NCBI RefSeq assembly: GCF_004193775.1
Contig: NC_041019.1
Span: forward strand, 52,737,928 to 52,801,927
Length of the DNA stretch: 64,000 bases
Origin: Glycine soja
Lineage: Eukaryota > Streptophyta > Magnoliopsida > Fabales > Fabaceae
Direction: 5' to 3'
Below the pieces are notes generated by a model. The model saw only the letters and a program-made list of their open reading frames with translations, was not told where the DNA came from and did not search any database. The position numbers and the translations under genes were made by a program. Each line of letters begins with the position of its first letter. Position 1 is the stretch's first letter. Positions 52,901-63,053 of the stretch are shown here, piece by piece.

Positions 52901-53758
52901 TTGGCTTCCATCATCATCCTCACTACGTGGAATCCCCAATATATTCAAGTTCAATCCATCCCAGAGATCATCTAGGATTATAAGGGTATTCTCCTTTTCA
53001 TTCATTAACCTCTTTCGAATGCGATCTGCTCTTACAATTTCACTTTCCTCTTCCAATCTCATTCCCAACATCTCAGCAATTTGTCCTTGAATTTTTTCTA
53101 TGTCAGGAATTCTTGTTACATTTGCCATGACCACCATATTGAACAACTTCTTTTCTCGAGCTTTGTTAGCAACTTCTTTGACTAAAGTAGTCTTACCCAC
53201 ACCACCAGCCCCATAGACTCCAACAATATTAACTGTCGAGTCTTCCAGTGCTTTCATAATCTTCTCCATAGTTTCATTTCTCGACCCAAAGCTCACATAA
53301 CCAGTGTTTAACAAAGCAGCATCAGAGGATGGGCCCAACCGATATGAAACTTTATCAAACTTTTTATTTGAATGTCCATCTGCTTTGATTTCCTCTACTA
53401 TCTTTGTAGCTTTTCTGCCTAACCGATACCTCAATGACAAGTTATTTGGAAAGATCAATCTAATGGAATACCTTGTCTGTGCATGGCGTTCATCATCAAT
53501 AAAACACTCATATTTTTTTATCTTCTCATCCACCTGTTTTAACCAATGTTGAACTTCATCGTTAATTTCTTCTCCGTTCTTCTCTGCATCATTAACTTCA
53601 TTTTGAACCCTCTTCCTAGTATCATCCAGCCTCTCAATGTATTGTTCCACCTCTTTAAATTTGTCTTTGTAATTAAATATGTAACCCACTTGTCGTTTGA
53701 CCACATGTTCTGCAATTTGCAGTGCACTTTGGGCAGTGGCAGAAGTAATTGGGTCCAT
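29772..53758 (-). CDS. Giant CC-NBS-LRR resistance protein (RPS2/RGC2-like), 13 exons
   Basis: Presumed intracellular immune receptor. Exons on the minus strand: 53758-50690, 50510-50277, 50165-49452, 49292-48477, 46888-46139, 46020-45187, 40895-40146, 40027-39194, 35017-34292, 34177-33344, 31987-31229, 30747-30676 and 30542-29772. Every junction is in phase 0 and the sum is about 3,720 aa, several times the usual size for this class. Exon 1 carries the coiled-coil, NB-ARC and canonical LRRs. Exons 3-13 are five A/B LRR modules. Introns are GT-AG except the last, which begins GC. No stops or frameshifts occur. Introns 6 and 8 exceed 4 kb, so an automatic annotation might split this gene in two or three. 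Similarly large, LRR-amplified genes are known at lettuce RGC2 and soybean Rpp4; membership in either is not shown here. Exon chains are inferred; cDNA would settle them. Confidence 0.85.
33344..35017 (-). CDS. R gene exons 9-10: LRR module 4 (A4 + B4)
   Basis: Exon 9 (35017-34292, 242 aa) runs VFFEYSKHMILVDYLETTG to FMVEK. It is eight codons shorter than exons 5 and 7, lacking the ISQLQQQ region. Exon 10 (34177-33344, 278 aa) runs VDPKLKELTLNEENIILL to MLFHQQ. It is related to, but clearly diverged from, exons 6 and 8. Confidence 0.85.
35370..36330. other. About 950-bp block present in only one duplicated intron
   Basis: Flanks match 41240/41270 in the sister intron; the block itself is missing there. 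I recognise no element ends and no protein in it. It could be an insertion here or a deletion in the sister copy. Confidence 0.5.
39194..40895 (-). CDS. R gene exons 7-8: LRR module 3 (A3 hybrid + B3)
   Basis: Exon 7 (40895-40146, 250 aa) runs VFFEYSKHMILLDYLEATG to QQQPLFSVEK. Exon 8 (40027-39194, 278 aa) runs IAINLKELTLNEENIMLL to QTLFHQQ. Exon 7 matches exon 9 in its first half (GAIKREIVIPSHVLPYL, DAAQVIFDIDDTDAN) and exon 5 in its second (TPQGILSFSNLQD, AVIEAPISQLQQQP). The switch lies near 40550-40620. Intron 7 is 118 bp, as in module 2. Confidence 0.85.
43719..44536. mobile_element. hAT-like non-autonomous element in R gene intron 6
   Basis: 802 bp (43727-44528) with terminal inverted repeats: TAGGAGTGGAAATGAG at the left against TAGGGATTAAAATGAG read from the right, rich in GAGTCGAGTC-like subterminal repeats. 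The 8-bp target duplication is AATAGGAT / AGTAGGAT (43719-43726, 44529-44536). The paralogous intron has the uninterrupted site GTAGTAGGATAATTTATG near 38527. No transposase is present. Confidence 0.85.
45187..46888 (-). CDS. R gene exons 5-6: LRR module 2 (A2 + B2)
   Basis: Exon 5 (46888-46139, 250 aa) runs VSFEYSKHKRLVDYPETKG to QQQPLFSVEK. Exon 6 (46020-45187, 278 aa) runs IPINLKELTLNEENIMLL to IETLFHQQ. They are separated by 118 bp. Exon 6 is almost identical to exon 8. The second half of exon 5 is nearly identical to the second half of exon 7. Confidence 0.85.
48020..48320. repeat. Imperfect inverted repeat (foldback) in R gene intron 4
   Basis: The T-rich left arm (TAGTTCCTTTAAGG near 48140) is mirrored by an A-rich right arm (CTTAAAGGGACCA near 48261). 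It resembles a foldback MITE made of A/T runs. Confidence 0.5.
48477..50165 (-). CDS. R gene exons 3-4: LRR module 1 (A1 + B1)
   Basis: Exon 3 (50165-49452, 238 aa) starts QNIDVFPKLKKMEIIGMEKL and ends SATEK. Its acceptor is a NAGNAG (CAGCAG), so Gln1 is optional. Exon 4 (49292-48477, 272 aa) starts VIYNLESMEISL and ends LQKHFTDQ. B-type markers are SLEEIGFEHH and LMTSSTAKSLVQL. This is the most diverged module and probably the oldest. A 1.59-kb intron follows. Confidence 0.85.
50277..50510 (-). CDS. R gene exon 2: short LRR exon
   Basis: 78 codons from VSIPKLEWLELSSINIQKIW to CPEHAE, bounded by CTTACAG|GTTTC and GAG|GTGTGT. It resembles the first third of an A-type exon. Confidence 0.85.
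50690..53758 (-). CDS. R gene exon 1: CC, NB-ARC, first LRRs
   Basis: 1,023 residues from MDPITSATAQSALQIAEHVV. Residues 25-100 are a heptad-rich, charged coiled-coil of the RPS2 type. The P-loop is GAGGVGKTT (183-191), kinase-2 LIILDDLWD (259-267), RNBS-B GCKILLTSRS (347-356), GLPMAL (412-417), and the MHD motif in FNMHDIVRDV (533-535). All are intact, so nucleotide binding is expected. Between kinase-2 and RNBS-B lies an unusual acidic stretch plus four 12-residue repeats (about 295-342). Canonical LRRs start near residue 590 (LEVLHIDS) and include LRMLSLERCTLGE and LRILTLSGSNIESLP. The exon ends ISLFNEK at donor AAG|GTATGT (50690/50689). The Met chosen is the first in frame; the leader upstream is not resolved. 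Confidence 0.93.
52734..52877 (-). repeat. Four 36-bp tandem repeats in the NB domain
   Basis: Units 52734-52769, 52770-52805, 52806-52841 and 52842-52877 encode VDSNMIKKEKLS, VDFNTMKKGKLS, ADFHTMKKDKLA and FGYHKMEKEVFS (reverse order in the protein). The frame is kept. They lie between kinase-2 and RNBS-B. Confidence 0.95.
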
Positions 53759-54372
53759 TCTCCCTTGGCAATTGGCACGTTCTTCTTGTTTCTTTGATTC
53801 CTGCTGTGGCTACCACTTTTTCCTGAATGTTACACATGCAAAATTTCAAAAATGATGAAACAAAAGGACACATTCGCAAAACATTCAGCAAATAAAACAT
53901 ATTAGAATTTGACTGATGCTATTAGGTGTCTGTTAGTATCTGTTAGTGTTAGTGGGAGAGTTGATTATATTTTTGTGCATACATCCCCAAACGTCCCTTC
54001 TCTAATTATTTATCACCTTGGATAGGATCTTAATTAACCCCTCCATCCAATCACCTGCTTTTGTCCACTCTTCTCCAATCATCAATATGCTATGTTTGCT
54101 TCCTAGCTATCACAATGCAGGTTTTCAAACACACTTGTGTCCCGTAGTTAATTTGCTAAGTTTTATATTTTTTCGTTTTCCTTTTGCTCACGTTCTAAAA
54201 AATATCTTAACCTCTACCACTTGCTTCCTATCACCTGTTTATATAGGTTATCAAACTCTATCGTGTCCGGTAGTTTACCAAGTTTTATAAAAAATTTCTT
54301 TTCCTTTTTTCTCACTTGTAAAATTTTTAAAACAAAACCTCAATTAAGAAAATTTAATGGTACAGAATAACA
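53759..54372 (-). promoter_or_regulatory. R gene upstream region
   Basis: Presumed leader and promoter; the transcription start was not located. Two diverged tandem copies of about 110 bp lie at about 54099-54205 and 54222-54330 (shared pieces GCTTCCTA and AAGTTTTATA). Confidence 0.4.
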
Positions 54373-54750
54373 TGTTGAAATATAGACTTGATTTTGGGCC
54401 TTATCAAAAAGCCCAAGTTCTAGGAGATTCCACAAGACATGTTAAACTAAAATTCTAGAAGAATGTTCTAGAAAAATCTATTGTAGAAGATAATTCTAGA
54501 ATAACTTGTAGAATATTCTAGAATGTGTGAGTAACTTTGTATGTAAAAAGTTCTAGAGAATCATTTGTAACCATTAGATTAAGTGTGTTAGCAAAATCAT
54601 AACCACAGGTTTGGGAGGAGCCATTAATATAAATAAAGGCATTGTATTAAAATTTGTTTTAAGCCAAATCAAGAAGTGGTCATTTTGTACAAGTAACCTC
54701 TTCCTCAAAACTTTCTAATTTCTCTCATTCTCAAATATTTCCTTCAATAG
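54373..54750 (+). mobile_element. Copia-like LTR with heat-shock-element cluster
   Basis: It starts TGTTGAAATATAGACTTG. TTCTAGAA occurs at 54453, 54466, 54494 and 54516. Two sites are full three-unit heat-shock elements, GAATGTTCTAGAA (54461-54473) and GAATATTCTAGAA (54511-54523). A TATA box, TATAAATA, lies at 54628-54635, about 105 bp downstream. The 3' end is not sharp and no target duplication is clear. Confidence 0.6.
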
Positions 54751-54756
54751 TAAAAT

Positions 54757-55466
54757 TGTTAGAATTTTCTATTCCAATAATTAATGTAGGCTAATGTTAT
54801 AAGACAATTATATTAATTATTTATCATTAGTAGGTTTTATTTTATGTGATCAAAATAATTGAGCTTGTTAGACAACTAAATAAGGAACATATGTCATTGT
54901 TGGCCCTATTAGGATAATAAAAACTCTATCAAGTTAACACACTATAAGAAGGCTATGGTCCCTAACATATTGACTTATCATATATAGTTTCTCTTCTTCC
55001 CGCGTGAATATGAAGGTTTTGTTAAGGAATAAAGAGGTTTCGACTGAGGAAGAACCATGAAGTCACCAGTTACCTAAGAAATAAAGGTAAATATCATTCA
55101 TATGCGTGCTTAAGGAGTTTTTATATAATTGTTACAATATGTAGTCCAAGTGGGAGATTGTTGGAATTTTTTATTCCAATAATTAATGTGAGCTAATATT
55201 ATCAGACAATTATACGTAATCAAATTAAGTGAACCAGTTAGACAATTAAATCAGATGATATGAACTTAAATGAACAGATGTCAATGTTGGCCCATTAGGG
55301 GATAATGGGAACCATATTAGGTTAACACACTATAAGAAGACTATGGTCCCAAATATATCGGGCCATCACATATCGTTTCTCTTTTATCAATCTGAAGAGT
55401 TACAAAGGTAATGTTAAGGAATAAAGAGGTTCCGGTTGAGGAAGAACCATGAAGCCACCAGTTACA
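54757..55466 (+). mobile_element. TRIM-like pair of short LTRs
   Basis: Two related repeats of about 310 bp, at 54757-55073 (TGTTAGAATTTTC...) and 55159-55466 (TGTTGGAATTTTT...GTTACA), are separated by 85 bp. Just before the second is AAGTGGGAGAT, the usual copia polypurine tract. There is no coding capacity and no recognisable primer-binding site. It is either a TRIM or a copia element that lost its interior. The repeats differ at many positions, so insertion is not recent. Confidence 0.7.
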
Positions 55467-55520
55467 CTGTTAGTCAGTTATTCATTGTCTTTACAGCATC
55501 CTGTAACACATCCTAAGAAG

Positions 55521-58128
55521 AGCGCTCTAACATCCCATTTTTTGTAAACTAATTTAAAAAGGATTGTTATTTATAAATAAATAGAGTTTTAGAAAAATGA
55601 TGAGGTTTTCATAATTAAATAAATAAGGAGAAATAATTTTATTAATTAAAATAATGGTTTGAGAGAAAATAGAAAAGGTATTTTATTTATTAAAGGGAAT
55701 AAAATAGAGTTTCTTTTTATAAAATAATAAAAATAAATAAATAGAGTAAATGATAGGTTGTGGGTACCCTAACTATAAATAGAGACATGTTAGGTCAGTT
55801 TTCATACTAACAATAGTTTCTACGTCTCTTCTTCCTCTCAATTTTGTTTTCTCTTTTTCTCTCCCAAAATCCTCTCTTTTTCCCGCATACACTCATACCT
55901 GTCTTATTAAAATGATGATCTCGGACTTTTTAACCGTTGGATCGTCATGATATTTCAGCATCAGGTTTGAAACTCAATTTCGAGCATTCTCACCATTGAA
56001 AATTGCTAAAAAAGTCAGAGCTAAGAAAAATTTCCTTCACATCGTAGCTTCTCCTTTCATGTAGAGACCCAAAATATGTCCCAATAAAGCTATGATCCTG
56101 AACTCGTTAACCGTTGGATTATCGTGAAATTTGGAAACCGGGTTTATGATTCATTTCTCACATCTTCACCGTTAGGATTTTTATATTAATTTGTGGAGAG
56201 GGAGAAATATGCATCGCACACAGACAGTGGAATGAAGGTTTCAATCTCTTCTCCACCTCTCAAATGCTTTGAAACCCCATCAGAGCAACCAGAGGAAAAG
56301 CTTGAGGAATCATAGGAATTTGCTAGAAATGCCGCTATCACTGTCAGAATACACACGTGAGCCCGCTTAGAGGTAAGGGATGAGTTTATCGCAATTGGGG
56401 TTAGAATGAACATGTGTAAAGATCCTTAGAGGATTAAATTGGGTTTATTTTTGGATGTTTATTAAATTGAAAATTTTCCTTTATGATTATAAATACAATA
56501 TTGATGTCCTGATGCAATTTGATTGATAAAATAACGTGTGCTCTTGGTGTTTTCGTTTTTTTATACCTATGATTTTGATTAATTGATTTTGATATAATTG
56601 TGTAAAATTATTTGAGGGGTTTTACTCCCCATGTTGTGATAAACCTTTTGTATAAATTGGTATAGTGAGATTATGAAATTGTGCTTCAAATTGAGAGTAC
56701 GTGATAAATTGAACCTGTGATGAATGATGAAATATATGTGTATTGAGATGTGTGTATCGAGTTGTGAGATATGAACTGTGAAATCACACAATTGTAAAAT
56801 CCTTTAAGGGCGACGAGTTTTTGCGCAACGAGTATTGTGATGGGATTCACTGTGTGGACCCGACAAGTTTAATCACAAGCGCGATGACATAAAATTATTT
56901 TAAAAATAATTGAAGAGTCATGTGTATTGCATAGTTCATAGGTAAAGTGTATATGATTCATGTGGTGTGATAACATGTTAAATTGAGATTATACCATTGT
57001 GATTGAGACTGAGTGTATGTGATAAATTAAGTATGTATTGACTTGTAATATATATGTGCATTGAGATGTTATGTGCATTGAGTTATGAGCTATGAATTGT
57101 ACAATCACACGACTATAAGACCTTTTAAGGGTGACAAGTATTGTGATGGGAACCACTGTGAGGACTCGACGACATTAACCACAAGCGTAATGAGATAAAA
57201 CTATTTTGAGAACAATTGAGGAGTTGTGTGTTTTGTACAGTTCATAGATAGAGTCTGTGTGCTAAAATCTTTTCTGGGTTGGACCTGAATCAGGAGGGAA
57301 AGGCCCTGACGGACTCTTCAGAGTGTAGGTCTTGGGGGTAAATACATCCGGTTTGAGTGCTCCTTTAAATATATGTTGATCCCATATGATTGGAACATTC
57401 TTACAAAACAACGTGACCTTGACTGGTCTCCTTATGATTTTACCTAGTGAAAGTGACATGATTTACTAGTGTGTGGTTTGTCTTGTCATGTACTTTTAGG
57501 CGCTCAACGAGGTTTTTCACTGACATGGTACCACATTGATCGATATTGATTGATTTAGTGATATTGTGTTTTGATCATTAAGTACGTGAATGTTGTGAAA
57601 ACGAATTAGACATGTGGTGTTGTAATGTGATGATGCGTGACAAAGTGGTGAAATAATGTGAGCTATGCTTAAGTAAGTTGTATTTTGTTTATATGATATT
57701 TATACCTATATGTTGTCTTATTTCTCTCTATTAGTTAGGAATGTAATAACTCACTCCCCGTGTACTATTTGTGTTTGGATCTTGTGATGATCTCGATTTT
57801 GTGTTAATGGAAGTAGATGGTTAGGTGGATGACTATGAAGAACCTCATGCTAGAGGACACAAGAACACAATGCTCTGATAGGATGTGACATTGAGATATA
57901 TGTTTCTATATTAATTACATGAAGTCTTGGATGACCTTGTTTTGAGCTGAGATGATTTATTATTTATTTGGAAAAGTTTTATTATGATGTTAGAAAAATG
58001 AAAGTGAGCCTTTTATTATTTTGAAAAGCTTGTATTTAATTGTGTTTAAAAACTTTTAATTAATTCTGATTTCTTATTCCTTTTATTATTAGTACATATA
58101 TGTGAGGGGTAGAGGGCGTCACAAGCGC
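55521..58128 (+). mobile_element. Solo Ty3/gypsy LTR, 2.6 kb
   Basis: It spans 55526-58123 between perfect 5-bp duplications AGCGC (55521-55525 and 58124-58128). It begins TCTAACATCCC (TG mutated to TC) and ends GGGCGTCACA. A TATA box, CTATAAATAG, lies near 55773. It is the same family as the LTRs at 10761-18643 and 11487-13892, and is the most complete + strand copy. Internally, two related segments repeat (about 56700-56960 and 57000-57250). No internal element sequence flanks it, so it is a recombination product. Confidence 0.9.
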
Positions 58129-59009
58129 AATGATAAAAAATCACCTACAAATTCAAATTTCGTTGTATTTGTTTGAGCAATCATTATGGATCTAGGTATT
58201 CCTAAAACTCTTCCTGATAATTTAATGTGATGTGGTTATTGGTATTTTATAAGGATCTTCTAAAATTCCAACAAAAATTTCATTCCAACATAACAAAAAT
58301 TGCTATTTTTTTATTCGTGGGTATATATTCTTATTTAATGTAGAACAGTTCTTTTCTCAGCTCATTCAGTGGACTCCACTGGTTTACCATGCAGAGTCAC
58401 TAGACAACTCCAATAGAGCCTACATAAGGCAATATGCATGGGTATCAACATGGCATTTGCAGCTACCATATACGAACGGTTATAATATGGTTTGACCATG
58501 CTCTCTTTCCACAAGCTTGGAAAGATCATGAAGGTGACCATTACAACATTTGGAGCTAAACTAATCCTTACTGATTATAAAGAATAGGAGTATAAGGCTT
58601 ATGAAGTTTTGGAATCTAACACAAATGCTTTCATATGCTGTAGCAATTTTCAAACCTAGCCAATACTAAAGTTACTACAACCTAAATTGTCATTTCTGTT
58701 TAAAATCTTTCATTGGGAAAAAGAAAATTTGTAAGACTATGCTTCTAATATACTTTTGTAATACTTGGTTGCCCTTATGTTTAATACTACATAGTTTTGA
58801 AAACCATGACTTTTACAAGTTGAATCTATTTATCTTTCTATTTATATATCTAAAGTTGTTTAAGCTACAAAGCATGACACTTCCATGCCAATATCATTCT
58901 TTCTTCATATATATCACATGTTCTACTAATTTGCCATCCTATGCCTTTTCACACCTTTGAAAACTCATTTATCACCACATTACATTTTATGCAATGTATT
59001 TCTTCATCA
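58129..59009. other. Unassigned intergenic DNA
   Basis: No gene or repeat recognised; short AT-rich frames only. Confidence 0.4.
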
Positions 59010-60652
59010 CATCATGATAACTGCTAAATAATAGTGAATTAATAGTGGAAAATCGGTCTGAAATTAACTTAGAATTAATTATTTAGCAGTTATTTATGCT
59101 TTAATTTGGAAAGATTTAATTAATTTCGAATTCTGATTGCAGATGTGAATAAGGGAGGTACAACAAGCAAAAAGGAGCAGAAATGAAGAAAAAAAGAAGA
59201 AAATCAGAAGAAGCCCAGCCCAGCAAGGCGCTAAGCGCAAGACACGCCCACGCAAGAAAGCAAGGCGCTAAGCGCACGACATGCGCTGAGCGCGCGGTGG
59301 CGCTGAGCGCAAGGCTTCGCGCTCAGCGAGACTACGAAGGCCCAAAGCCCAATTTTGCACTTATAAATAAGAGGGTCAGCCTAGGAAAACGAAAACACTT
59401 CCTGAGAGCTCATTTCTCAGACCTCTGGCACTCAGTTCTCTCCTTTTCCTTCCCTTTTCTTATATTTTTATTACCTTTCTTTCACTCCCTTCTCATTGTA
59501 AAGCCCTCATGACCATGAGTAGCTAATCCCCTAGCTAGGGACTGGCAAGCCTAAAAAGCCAATGATGTATGGAGCATTTCAAGAGTTATCAATAAAAAGA
59601 GGATTTTCCTCCAGGTTCTTTTATTTACCTTTCTTTCTTATTTATCCTGCATCTCAGTCCTTATTTTTTGTTAGGGTTTAGTCCACTCGGGAGAGGGTAA
59701 AGCCTAATTAGGGGTAAGGAATGAATGCTTGAATATGTTTTAAGGGTTAATCCACTCGGAAGAGGGTAACGCTTAATAGAACAATAAAAGGAAGAAATCA
59801 TTGGGTTATCATTTAAAGGGTTTCCTTCCAGGTTCTTTTATCTGCTTTTCTTTCTTATTTATCCTGTATCTCAGTCTTTATTTTCTGTTAGTCTTTAGTC
59901 CACTCGGGAGAGGGTAAAGCCTAATTAGGGGTAGGAATGAATGCTTGAATATGTTTTAAGGGTTAGTCCACTCGGGAGAGGGTAACGCTTAATAGAACAA
60001 TAAAACAAAGAAATCATGGGGTTAGCATTGCTAGGCATAGAATGATAACCCAATGCCCATGCTTTAGCAAACATCTAGAATTTAATCTTAATGCATCTTA
60101 GTTATTAAGTCTTTGCAAAGGGCATTTGGAAGATATGTAATTAAGGTAGGCTTGTCATCATGAGGCATCAGGGGCAAGTAGATAGATAGATGTAGGGCAG
60201 AATTAGTTCACTGGTATTGATAACAGACAAATCCTGAATCCATATATCTAGGCTGATTAGACTTGTTAGGTTTTAGCAAATTTATTATATAGATTTTATT
60301 CCCTATTTTATTGTTTGAAGTTTTTTTCTTAGTAGTTATTCCTTATTTATTATTTGGGTTTTCTTAGAAGTAGTTATTCCTTATTTTATTTGGAAGTAGG
60401 TACTTATATTTATTAGATTTTAGCAATATTTTATAGACTTTATTCTTTCTTTATTTCTTGAGTTTTCCTTAATTTAGAAGTAGCCGCTTAGATTTAAATT
60501 GCCTTTAATTTTACAAACTAAATTTACAATGTGCAAACTGAAAAGTACTACTTCACATAAGTGCAACAAAATTCCTGTGGTACGATACTCGGATTACCAA
60601 GAAATTATTACTTCGAGCGATTTGATACACTTGCCAAAGAGTTAACACATCA
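59010..60652 (+). mobile_element. Solo LTR of a second family, 1,633 bp
   Basis: The LTR runs 59015-60647 (TGATAACTGC to GAGTTAACA) and is flanked by perfect CATCA duplications (59010-59014, 60648-60652). A TATA box (TTATAAATAAG) lies near 59361. A GC-rich stretch (59220-59335) has five GCGCTNAGCG motifs. A 217-bp tandem duplication spans about 59600-60030, each unit containing CCACTCGGGAGAGGGTAA-like sequence. The 109-codon frame at 59183-59512 crosses this LTR and is not credible as a gene. The end sequence resembles that of large gypsy-type legume LTRs; the family is not proven without internal sequence. Confidence 0.9.
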
Positions 60653-60969
60653 CATGTTGATAAAAAAAATATTTTTTTAAAATCTACCGTTGGATGGAAA
60701 ATTCTTTTCACAAAGATTATTTATGTGAAATTTTATATTAATCTAAATTTATTCGTTAACTCATTCATATAGATTAAAATCAATGTAATATAATTTTTTT
60801 AAAATATACTAAAATATGAATCATTTTATTACCTTATTGTTATTCAATTTTAAAAAAATTGATACGAAAAATCTTATTAATATGTAGATATAATTTAATG
60901 GTTGAATAGATAAAAATTGTATTTTATATCAATTTATTGATAAAGCAATAGTTTGTGAAAATTATACTA

Positions 60970-61024
<55 letters not shown>

Positions 61025-61364
61025 ATTCAATCCAACCTATTTACACTCATTCATGTATAAGTTAGATAACAGGTTTTGATTTTTGAACCCGTAAACACAA
61101 CTAGTTGACATGACATTTTCTTAAGTTTATTATTTAAATATACATGTCTTAAATTACAAAAATAAAAAGTTAGTGAATAAATTGTTAAAAAAATACAAAT
61201 TTTCTAGATTATTAATTGTTTAGTAACCTAAGTTAAATTTGTCTATAGTTTATCTATTTTTTCTCATAAAAGATTATTCAAATAATAAATAATTTATAAC
61301 TTAAGAAATACAAAAGTTTTAAAATGAACACTTGTTTTTAATTGAAAAATGTATAATACCTCTT
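60653..61364. other. AT-rich DNA with (TA)n microsatellite
   Basis: A TA run with two TGTA interruptions at 60970-61024. Otherwise no feature; probably 5' parts of the copia relic too decayed to see. Confidence 0.5.
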
Positions 61365-62379
61365 ATTGGGGACGACATAAAATTAATATTGGCATGGGTA
61401 CTGTCAGACTAAAGATGTTTGATGACCGAGAGATGTTGTTGCAAGATATGTGGTATCTTCCTGAGCCTAAATGGATTCTTTTGTCAATAAGCATGTTTGA
61501 TATTTGAGATACTCTACCAAAATAGAACATGGTCTGATTAGGATTTCAAATGGAGCCTTAATTGTTGCTAAGGGTGTTAAAATGAATGGTCTGCATATTC
61601 TGGACGGCTCAATTGTTATTGCTCACGCATTTGTAGCTAGTCAAACGTTACAGGATAAGACACAATTGTGGCTTCTAAGACTAGGTCATGTTAGTGAAAG
61701 GGGTTTGGTCTAACTGTAAAAACAAAATCTGCTGAATGGTGATAAATTGGATAAATTAGAATTTTGTAATCATTGTATATTGGGTAAGTCTCATAGAGTG
61801 AAGTTTGGGACTGGTACACATGTTTCTAGTAGGCCCTTTTAGTATGTTCATTCAAACCTATGGGGTCCTTCAAGGGTGATGATTCATGGAGGGGTTCCTA
61901 TTTTCTTGCAATTATTGATAATTTCTCTAAAAGAGTGTGAATTTATATATTGAAGAATAAGTCTGAAACATTTCAAAGGTTCTAGGAGTGTTACACACTT
62001 GGGGAAAATTAGCAAGGAACAAAATTGAAAGTTTTGAGAACTGACAATGGGCTGGAATTTGTTTCAGAACAATTTAATGTGTTTGGAAGAAAACTAGGAA
62101 TTAAGAGACATAAGACTATAGCAAGAACTCCTCAACAAAATGGCCTAATTGAGAGAATGAAAAAGATCATCTTGGTACGAGTGAGGTGCATGTTTTTAAG
62201 AGTAGGTCTGCCTAAAAGTTTCTAGGGAGAAGCTACAAATATTGCAATGTATCTGACAAACAGATGTCCATCGTTTGCTCTAGACTCTAAGACACCTATG
62301 AAAGTATGGAGTGAGAAACCAATAAACTATTCCAACTTGAGGGTGTTTAGTGCTTTGGCATTTGCACATGTCAAACAAG
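61365..62379 (+). pseudogene. Copia polyprotein relic: GAG-pre-integrase and integrase
   Basis: Fragments in several frames: WYLPEPKWILLSISMFDI; ISNGALIVAKGVKMNGLHIL; QLWLLRLGHVSERGLV (GAG-pre-integrase); EFCNHCILGKSHRVKFGT (zinc finger); VLRTDNGLEFVSEQF; and RTPQQNGLIERM (integrase core). Later come YLTNRCPSFALDSKTPMKVW and LRVFSALAFAHVKQD. Stops and shifts occur throughout, for example at 61506 and 61710. The relic is cut by the insertion at about 62380 and resumes at 63054 in the RT domain. Confidence 0.88.
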
Positions 62380-63051
62380 ACACCTATTTTCTTCTCTACT
62401 TTATCTTGCATTTTCATCTTTATTTTCTTTTGGGGTAAGTTGCTCGGGAGAGGGTAACTCCTAACAGAACAGATAAGGCAAGAAATCATAAGGTCATCAT
62501 TGCTAGGAATAGAATGGTGACTTATTGCCCATGCATTTAGCAAACATCTAGAATCTAGTCTTCATGCATTTTATTTATTGAGTCTTTTCAAAGGCATTTG
62601 AGAGATAGGTAAATAAAATAAGCTTGTCATCGTGAGACATTAGGGGCGAGTAAATGGATAGGTGTGGGTAGAACAGATCCAAGGCAAAGAGGGCATGCAA
62701 GGTCCCAACAACATTATCACATTTTGAGAACTTATCTTTTATTCATCTTATCTTTTTTTTCTTATCTTTCTTTATCTTTTATTTTTTGTTTCTTATCTTA
62801 TTTTTTTATCTTCTATTTTTTATCTTTATCATCTTTTAATTTAAATATTTTATCTCTTATCTTTCCTTTTTAAATCTTTATCTTATATCTTTTATCTTTC
62901 TGCCTCTTTTATCTTAAATTTCTTATCTCTTGCTTGTAAATTGGATTTGCTTTAATCTAAGTACAAACAAAGTTCATGTGGATTCGACACTCGGACTTTC
63001 GAGTATTTTACTACTTGTGACGAATTTGGTGCACTTGCCAACGAGTTAACA
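62380..63051 (+). mobile_element. LTR fragment inserted in the copia relic
   Basis: It aligns with the 3' part of the solo LTR at 59015-60647: TGCTCGGGAGAGGGTAAC, GCATTTAGCAAACATCTAGAA, TTGGTGCACTTGCCAACGAG and the terminal GTTAACA (63045-63051). The 5' part of the LTR is missing, and 62735-62935 is a TTATCTTT-type low-complexity stretch. Confidence 0.8.
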
Positions 63052-63053
63052 CT

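Noticed and set aside
59183..59512. 109-codon + strand frame
   Set aside because: It runs across the U3 and TATA region of a solo LTR with clear target duplications. Its openness comes from the GC-rich palindrome block.
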